Below are positions 59,783-64,000 of a stretch of DNA of 64,000 nt, piece by piece. Every line of letters starts with the position of its first letter. Positions within the stretch are counted from its first letter, which is position 1. Source of the stretch: Bradyrhizobium lupini (GTDB lineage: Bacteria; Pseudomonadota; Alphaproteobacteria; Rhizobiales; Xanthobacteraceae). The notes below the pieces were generated by a model. The model worked only from the letters and a program-made list of their open reading frames with translations. It was not told the origin of the DNA and searched no databases. The translations under genes were made by a program, and so were the position numbers. The DNA lies in contig NZ_CP162553.1 in NCBI RefSeq assembly GCF_040939785.1, forward strand, positions 3,658,001-3,722,000, written 5' to 3'.

Positions 59783-61068
59783 CACGCGTCCACGACGAAG
59801 AAGCGGACGATCCGCAGCACCCCGAGGAACACATTGCGCCGGTTCCTCGCATCTCCGTGCAAGCCTTTTGCGAGACCGAGCAGACGCTCGCCGCGGTGAC
59901 CGCGGCCGGGCAGGATCGCCGTCTCGCCAAGGCGCATCTCACGGCCAAGGACGGTGGCCTCGCGGCGGCAATCGAAGTCTATGAAACGATGCCGACGCCG
60001 AACGTCATCGTGATCGAATCCGACGGCACCCGCGACATCCTCGAGGGCCTCGACGACCTCGCCGGCGTCTGCGATCCCGGCACCCGTGTGGTCGTGATCG
60101 GCAATCCCAACGACACCGCGCCCTATCGCGAGTTGGTCCGCCGCGGCGTCAACGACTATGTGGTGGGACCGGTCGAAACGCTCGACGTCGTCCGCTCGAT
60201 CTGCAGCCTGTTCTCGGCGTCCGAAACCATCATCACCGGCCGCGTCATCGCGGTGGTCGGGGCCAAGGGCGGTGTCGGTGCCTCCACCGTCGCGCACAAT
60301 GTGGCCTGGACCATCGCCCGCGACCTCGCGCTCGATTCCGTCGTGATCGATCTCGACCTCGCCTTCGGCACCGCGGGTCTCGACTACAACCAGGACCCGG
60401 TGCAAGGCATCGCCAATGCGGTGCTGTCGCAGGATCGGCCGGACACGGCCCTGATAGAGCGTCTGCTCTCCAAATGCACCGAGCGTCTCAGCCTGCTTGC
60501 TGCGCCCGCCACCCTTGACCGCGTCTACGATTTCGGCGCGGAGGCCTTTGACGCGGTGTTCGACACGCTGCGCATGACCACGCCCTGCATCGTGCTCGAT
60601 GTTCCCCATCAATGGTCGGGCTGGACCCGTCGCGCGCTGGTCAACGCGGACGACATCGTCATCGTGGCCGAGCCCGATCTTGCGAACCTGCGCAACACCA
60701 AGAACATGCTGAACGTCTTGAAGGCGGCGCGGCCGAACGACCGGCCGCCGCTCTACTGCATCAACCAGGTCGGCATGCCCAAGCGGGCGGAGATCGAGGT
60801 CAAGGCCTTCGCCAAGACCATGGAGAGCCAGCCGATCGCGGTGATCCCGTTCGATTCGAAGCTGTTCTCGACCGCGGCCAACAACGGCCAGATGATCGCG
60901 GAGGTCTCCAAGAGCCACCGCACCACCGAGCTGTTCCAGAACATGGCGAACCGCCTCGCCGGGCGGGGCGAAGTGAAGAAGCCGAAGCGCTCGCTGCTCG
61001 GGCCGCTGCTGAAGAAGCTGAAGGGCAGGTCGGGTCGCGGGTCAGCCCCGCATCGCAAGGCATCCTGA
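59779..61068 (+). CDS. cpaE: Flp pilus localisation ATPase CpaE (TadZ)
   Basis: A 429-aa TadZ/CpaE. The N-terminal receiver-like domain (residues 15-150, atypical, lacking clear phospho-acceptor context) is followed by a MinD/ParA ATPase with a deviant Walker A (VVGAKGGVGASTVAHN) and DLDLAFGTAGLD. It positions the pilus machinery at the pole. A basic C-terminal tail (KLKGRSGRGSAPHRK) is present. No cpaF follows. The next gene is convergent. Confidence 0.93.
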   Translation: MTRVHDEEADDPQHPEEHIAPVPRISVQAFCETEQTLAAVTAAGQDRRLAKAHLTAKDGGLAAAIEVYETMPTPNVIVIESDGTRDILEGLDDLAGVCDPGTRVVVIGNPNDTAPYRELVRRGVNDYVVGPVETLDVVRSICSLFSASETIITGRVIAVVGAKGGVGASTVAHNVAWTIARDLALDSVVIDLDLAFGTAGLDYNQDPVQGIANAVLSQDRPDTALIERLLSKCTERLSLLAAPATLDRVYDFGAEAFDAVFDTLRMTTPCIVLDVPHQWSGWTRRALVNADDIVIVAEPDLANLRNTKNMLNVLKAARPNDRPPLYCINQVGMPKRAEIEVKAFAKTMESQPIAVIPFDSKLFSTAANNGQMIAEVSKSHRTTELFQNMANRLAGRGEVKKPKRSLLGPLLKKLKGRSGRGSAPHRKAS

Positions 61069-61137
61069 GCAAGGCGTTCTGAGCAAGGCGTTCGGACCAA
61101 GGCTTCCTGACACGGCATCCTGACGCGCGCGAGCGAG

Positions 61138-61923
61138 TTACTTCTCCGCCCGCTGCTGCTTCTTCACCAGCAACTGCCGCAGCGCCGTGACCTTGGCCGC
61201 CGCCTGATCCGGCGGCAGGTCCGCCTTCACGATGGCTTCGGCCTCGGCCTGCTTTCCTTCGAGTCCCAGCACGAGCGCGAGATTGGCGCGCACCCGGAGA
61301 TCGGCGGGATTGCGCTCGTGCGCCCGGCGCATCGTTTCCTCTGCCCGCGGCAGATTGTTCTGCAGCATGTAGGACAGTCCGAGATTGGACAGCACCGACG
61401 GCTCGTCCGGCACGATCTTCAGCGCGGCGGCGTAATATTGCTGCGCCTCCTCGTTGCGACCGAGCTGATCGAGCGCGGCGCCTTGCGCCGACAGGATATG
61501 CCAGTCGGGATCCTCGGGCGAATGCGCGCGGCCGAGGACGTCGAACGCCTGCTGGAAACTGCCGCTGTCGGCGAGCGCACGGCCGTAGCCGGCGAGCAGC
61601 GCCTTGTTGCTGGAATGGGCGAGCACGGCCTGCTCCAGCACCGCGAGCGCCTGCGCGCGCTGGCCGGTCTGGCGCAACGCCTTGCCGTATTCGAGCGCGA
61701 CGTTGGGATCGCCAGGCTTGGCGCGATAGCGCTCGCGCAGCGCATCCATGTCCGGCTTCACGTCCGGCTTGGCCTCGGCCCTGCCAGCCGTGTCCGACTT
61801 TCCGCCGAGCGCGCCGGTGATGTCCTCGATGCCGGTTGTCTGACAGCCGCCGAGGGCCAGGATCAGAAGCGCGGAAAACAGATATCTCGCCGGAAGAGAG
61901 GCGACGGACAAACGCTTGGACAT
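61138..61923 (-). CDS. TPR lipoprotein, TadD-like
   Basis: A 261-aa lipoprotein (lipobox ALGGC, Cys near residue 27 after a hydrophobic signal) with four or more TPR repeats (PNVALEYGKALRQTGQRAQA, PSVLSNLGLSYMLQNNLPRA, DLRVRANLALVLGLEGKQAE). It matches the TadD/pilotin type of Tad loci, and its place next to cpaE, convergent, supports this. It may help insert or stabilise the CpaC secretin. Confidence 0.82.
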   Translation of the reverse strand: MSKRLSVASLPARYLFSALLILALGGCQTTGIEDITGALGGKSDTAGRAEAKPDVKPDMDALRERYRAKPGDPNVALEYGKALRQTGQRAQALAVLEQAVLAHSSNKALLAGYGRALADSGSFQQAFDVLGRAHSPEDPDWHILSAQGAALDQLGRNEEAQQYYAAALKIVPDEPSVLSNLGLSYMLQNNLPRAEETMRRAHERNPADLRVRANLALVLGLEGKQAEAEAIVKADLPPDQAAAKVTALRQLLVKKQQRAEK

Positions 61924-62003
61924 ACTCTGATCACTCGGCGACTGATCAGAGATGCTTACCGATTAACGCTAAAGTCCCGTTAAGGCGGGGCGCTTCCGAA
62001 AGC

Positions 62004-62249
62004 TCAGTCGGTGAATTCAGCGCCGAACTCGCAGCCGATGCGCCAGCGCAGGCGGCACTGCCGGGAATAGTCGGGCGCGAAGATGATGGTGAATTGCGGC
62101 GGCACTTCCAGAAATTCCGCCACGACTTTCACGCCGCCATCCGAAATATCCGTGATCGTGCAGTCCCGCGGCAGCGAACCCGCGCCAAAATGAATCTTGG
62201 CGAGCCGCGTGCACATCCGTCGTTCGCTTCTCCGGCGATTTGCAAGCAT
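62004..62249 (-). CDS. PilZ-domain protein
   Basis: An 81-aa single PilZ domain. The c-di-GMP motifs are RRRSERR (RxxxR type, residues 5-11) and DISDGG (D/N-x-S-x-x-G). It is likely a c-di-GMP-responsive adaptor. It sits at the edge of the Tad pilus genes, which are often under c-di-GMP control, but a functional link is inferred only. Confidence 0.8.
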   Translation of the reverse strand: MLANRRRSERRMCTRLAKIHFGAGSLPRDCTITDISDGGVKVVAEFLEVPPQFTIIFAPDYSRQCRLRWRIGCEFGAEFTD

Positions 62250-62477
62250 TTGAATTGTTCACCCGTTAGACCACGGCCCATCCCGCACCCCTAAGAGTAG
62301 CGGACATTCGTTGGAATGTGCTGAGCAGAGCAGCTTGCATTCGAGGCGTAGTGTCTTCGTCGTGTTTACGATTGGTTAGGACCTTCCGGCGCCCCTCGAC
62401 GCGTTCCTGTATTGTTCTTGCAAGAATTGGCCCGCTCTGCTACCCCTAATTGTGCAAAAGGGCAGGCTGGTTCGGGC

Positions 62478-64000
62478 ATGGTTCAGCGGGTTTCTACCGT
62501 CGCCTTTGAGGGGATCGAGGCCCGCGCGGTCGACGTGCAGGTGCAGGTCGCGCCCGGTCTGCCGGCCTTCGCGATCGTCGGTCTCCCGGACAAGGCGGTG
62601 TCGGAGGCGCGCGAGCGGGTCCGCTCGGCGCTGATCGCCTCGGGGCTGGCGCTGCGCCGGCGCGGCGGATCACCGTCAATCTCGCGCCCGCCGATTTGCC
62701 CAAGGAGGGCAGCCATTATGACCTGCCGATCGCGCTCGGCCTGATGGGGGCGATCGGCGCGATCCCTCCGGATGCGCTGACCGGCTTCACCGTTCTGGGC
62801 GAGCTTGGCCTCGACGGATCGATCGCGCCGGTGGCCGGTGTTCTTCCCGCGGCGATTGGGGCCAATGTGCGGGAGGAGGGGCTGATCTGTCCGGCGGCTT
62901 GCGGCTCGGAAGCGGCATGGGCGAGCCCGGACATCCAGATCATCGCCGCAAGTTCGCTGATCCAGATAGCCAACCATTTCAAGGGAACGCAGGTGCTGTC
63001 GCGGCCTGTGCCGAAGGTGCATGAAGCAGCAAGCTCGCCGCTCGACCTGCGCGACATCAAGGGCCAGGAGAGCGCCAAGCGGGCGCTGGAGATCGCGGCC
63101 GCCGGCGGCCATCACCTGCTGATGATCGGCGCGCCCGGCGCCGGCAAATCGATGCTGGCGGCACGCCTGCCCTCGATCCTGCCGCCGCTGTCACCGGGCG
63201 AGTTGCTCGAGGTCTCGATGATCGCCTCTGTTGCCGGCGAGATCGAGGGCGGCGCACTGACGGCGCGGCGGCCGTTTCGCTCGCCGCATCATTCCGCCAG
63301 CATGGCTGCGCTCACCGGCGGCGGCATGCGCGCCCGGCCCGGCGAGATCTCGCTCGCGCATCAGGGCGTGCTGTTCCTCGACGAGCTCCCCGAATTCGAT
63401 CCGCGCGTGCTGGATTCGCTGCGCCAGCCGCTGGAGAACGGCGAGGTCTCGGTGTCCCGCGCCAATCACCGCGTCACCTATCCCGCACGCTTCATGCTGG
63501 TCGCGGCGATGAATCCCTGCCGCTGCGGCAATGCGTTCGAGCCCGGCTATGCCTGCAAGCGCGGCCGCATCGATCGCTGCACGGGCGACTATCAGGCCCG
63601 CATCTCGGGGCCGCTGATGGACCGCATCGATTTGCGCATCGAGGTTCCCGCAGTGACCGCGGCCGATTTGATCCTGCCGCCGCCCGCAGAGGGCTCGGCC
63701 GAAGTCGCCGCGCGCGTGGCCGCCGCGCGCGACATCCAGCTGGCACGCTACGCGAATGCCGGCCTGCCGAAGGTTCGCACCAATGCCGAAGCGCCGGCCT
63801 CGGTGCTGGAGGAGATCGCCAAGCCGGATGCGCAAGGCCAGAAGCTGCTGCGCGACGCCGCCGAGACCATGCGGCTGTCGGCGCGCGGCTATCACCGCGT
63901 GCTGCGGGTGGCGCGCACGCTGGCCGATCTCGATCATGCCGACAGGATCGGCCGGCTGCATCTCGCCGAGGCCTTGTCCTACCGCGCACTCGCGGAGGAT
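62478..64000 (+). pseudogene. comM: ComM/YifB Mg-chelatase-like AAA+ ATPase, frameshifted and cut by window end
   Basis: Helicase-like AAA+ protein linked to DNA uptake and branch migration. The N-terminal part is MVQRVSTVAFEGIEARAVDV to SALIASGLAL. At about 62654-62662 (ctgcgccggcgcgg) the frame shifts by one base and continues as ITVNLAPADLPKEGSHYDLP, Walker A GAPGAGKS, Walker B VLFLDELPEF, NPCRCG and the arginine-finger region, open to the window end at LAEALSYRALAED, just short of the usual C-terminus. Restoring one base gives a normal protein. Otherwise the first frame ends at 62744. Confidence 0.85.

Noticed and set aside
62412..62477. Start of comM at an upstream codon at 62412
   Set aside because: The extra residues do not match the family; ATG at 62478 gives the conserved opening.

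Overview
The window looks like a chromosomal segment of a Bradyrhizobium-type alphaproteobacterium. The support is high G+C with strong G/C bias at third codon positions, the gene order nrnC-lptC-lptA-lptB-rpoN-hpf, dnaK-dnaJ-pmtA, infC-rpmI-rplT-pheS-pheT, the lpoA-like/rsmI/yraN/gshB cluster and a Tad (cpaBCDE) pilus locus, plus several families of intergenic palindromic repeats that I associate with rhizobial genomes. Most of the window is core housekeeping DNA. No intact prophage, transposon or CRISPR array is visible.

Layout. 1-6.1 kb (minus strand): ribosome hibernation factor hpf (disrupted), sigma-54 rpoN, LPS-export genes lptB/lptA/lptC and the nanoRNase nrnC. 6.2-9.4 kb: a polytopic membrane protein, then a low-density stretch with a small secreted protein, a degraded recombinase-like fragment, a tRNA-Leu(CAG) gene and a displaced copy of a tRNA 3' end, which together suggest an eroded integrated element. 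9.6-16 kb: NDUFA9-like protein, uppP, a GST, queG, a thioesterase-like protein, a SnoaL-like protein and an alpha/beta hydrolase. 16-22.9 kb: translation cluster infC (ATT start), rpmI, rplT, pheS, pheT, interleaved with two small secreted-protein genes on the opposite strand, then a TSUP permease. 23-32.9 kb: Tat-exported flavin oxidase, YiiX-like peptidase, the divergent csoR/copA copper module with its operator, an HMG-CoA-lyase-like/CoA-transferase pair, an EI24/CysZ-like protein and a phytanoyl-CoA dioxygenase-like protein. 32.9-43 kb: EmrAB-type efflux pair, nth, a DUF2244 protein, an AraC-HTH/methyltransferase gene (frameshifted), gpmA, dapB, a DUF1330 protein, pyrF, an FMN reductase and pmtA. 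42-50.5 kb: dnaJ, dnaK, grpE, hrcA, a periplasmic nicotinamidase-like protein and rph. 50.5-56.3 kb: rdgB, hemW, an LpoA/LppC-like lipoprotein, rsmI, yraN, gshB. 56.6-62 kb: cpaB-cpaC-cpaD-cpaE with a convergent TadD-like lipoprotein, then a PilZ protein. The window ends inside comM.

Three otherwise well-conserved genes (hpf, the AraC-HTH/methyltransferase gene, comM) are each broken by what looks like one missing base in a G/C-rich run. This is either a property of the assembly or real gene decay, and it needs checking before any of the three is called a pseudogene. The features most worth a second look are the tRNA-flanked remnant at 8.2-9.4 kb, the competing hairpins upstream of rsmI, the 14-bp palindrome before the periplasmic nicotinamidase, the CoA-transferase/lyase pair and the incomplete Tad locus.
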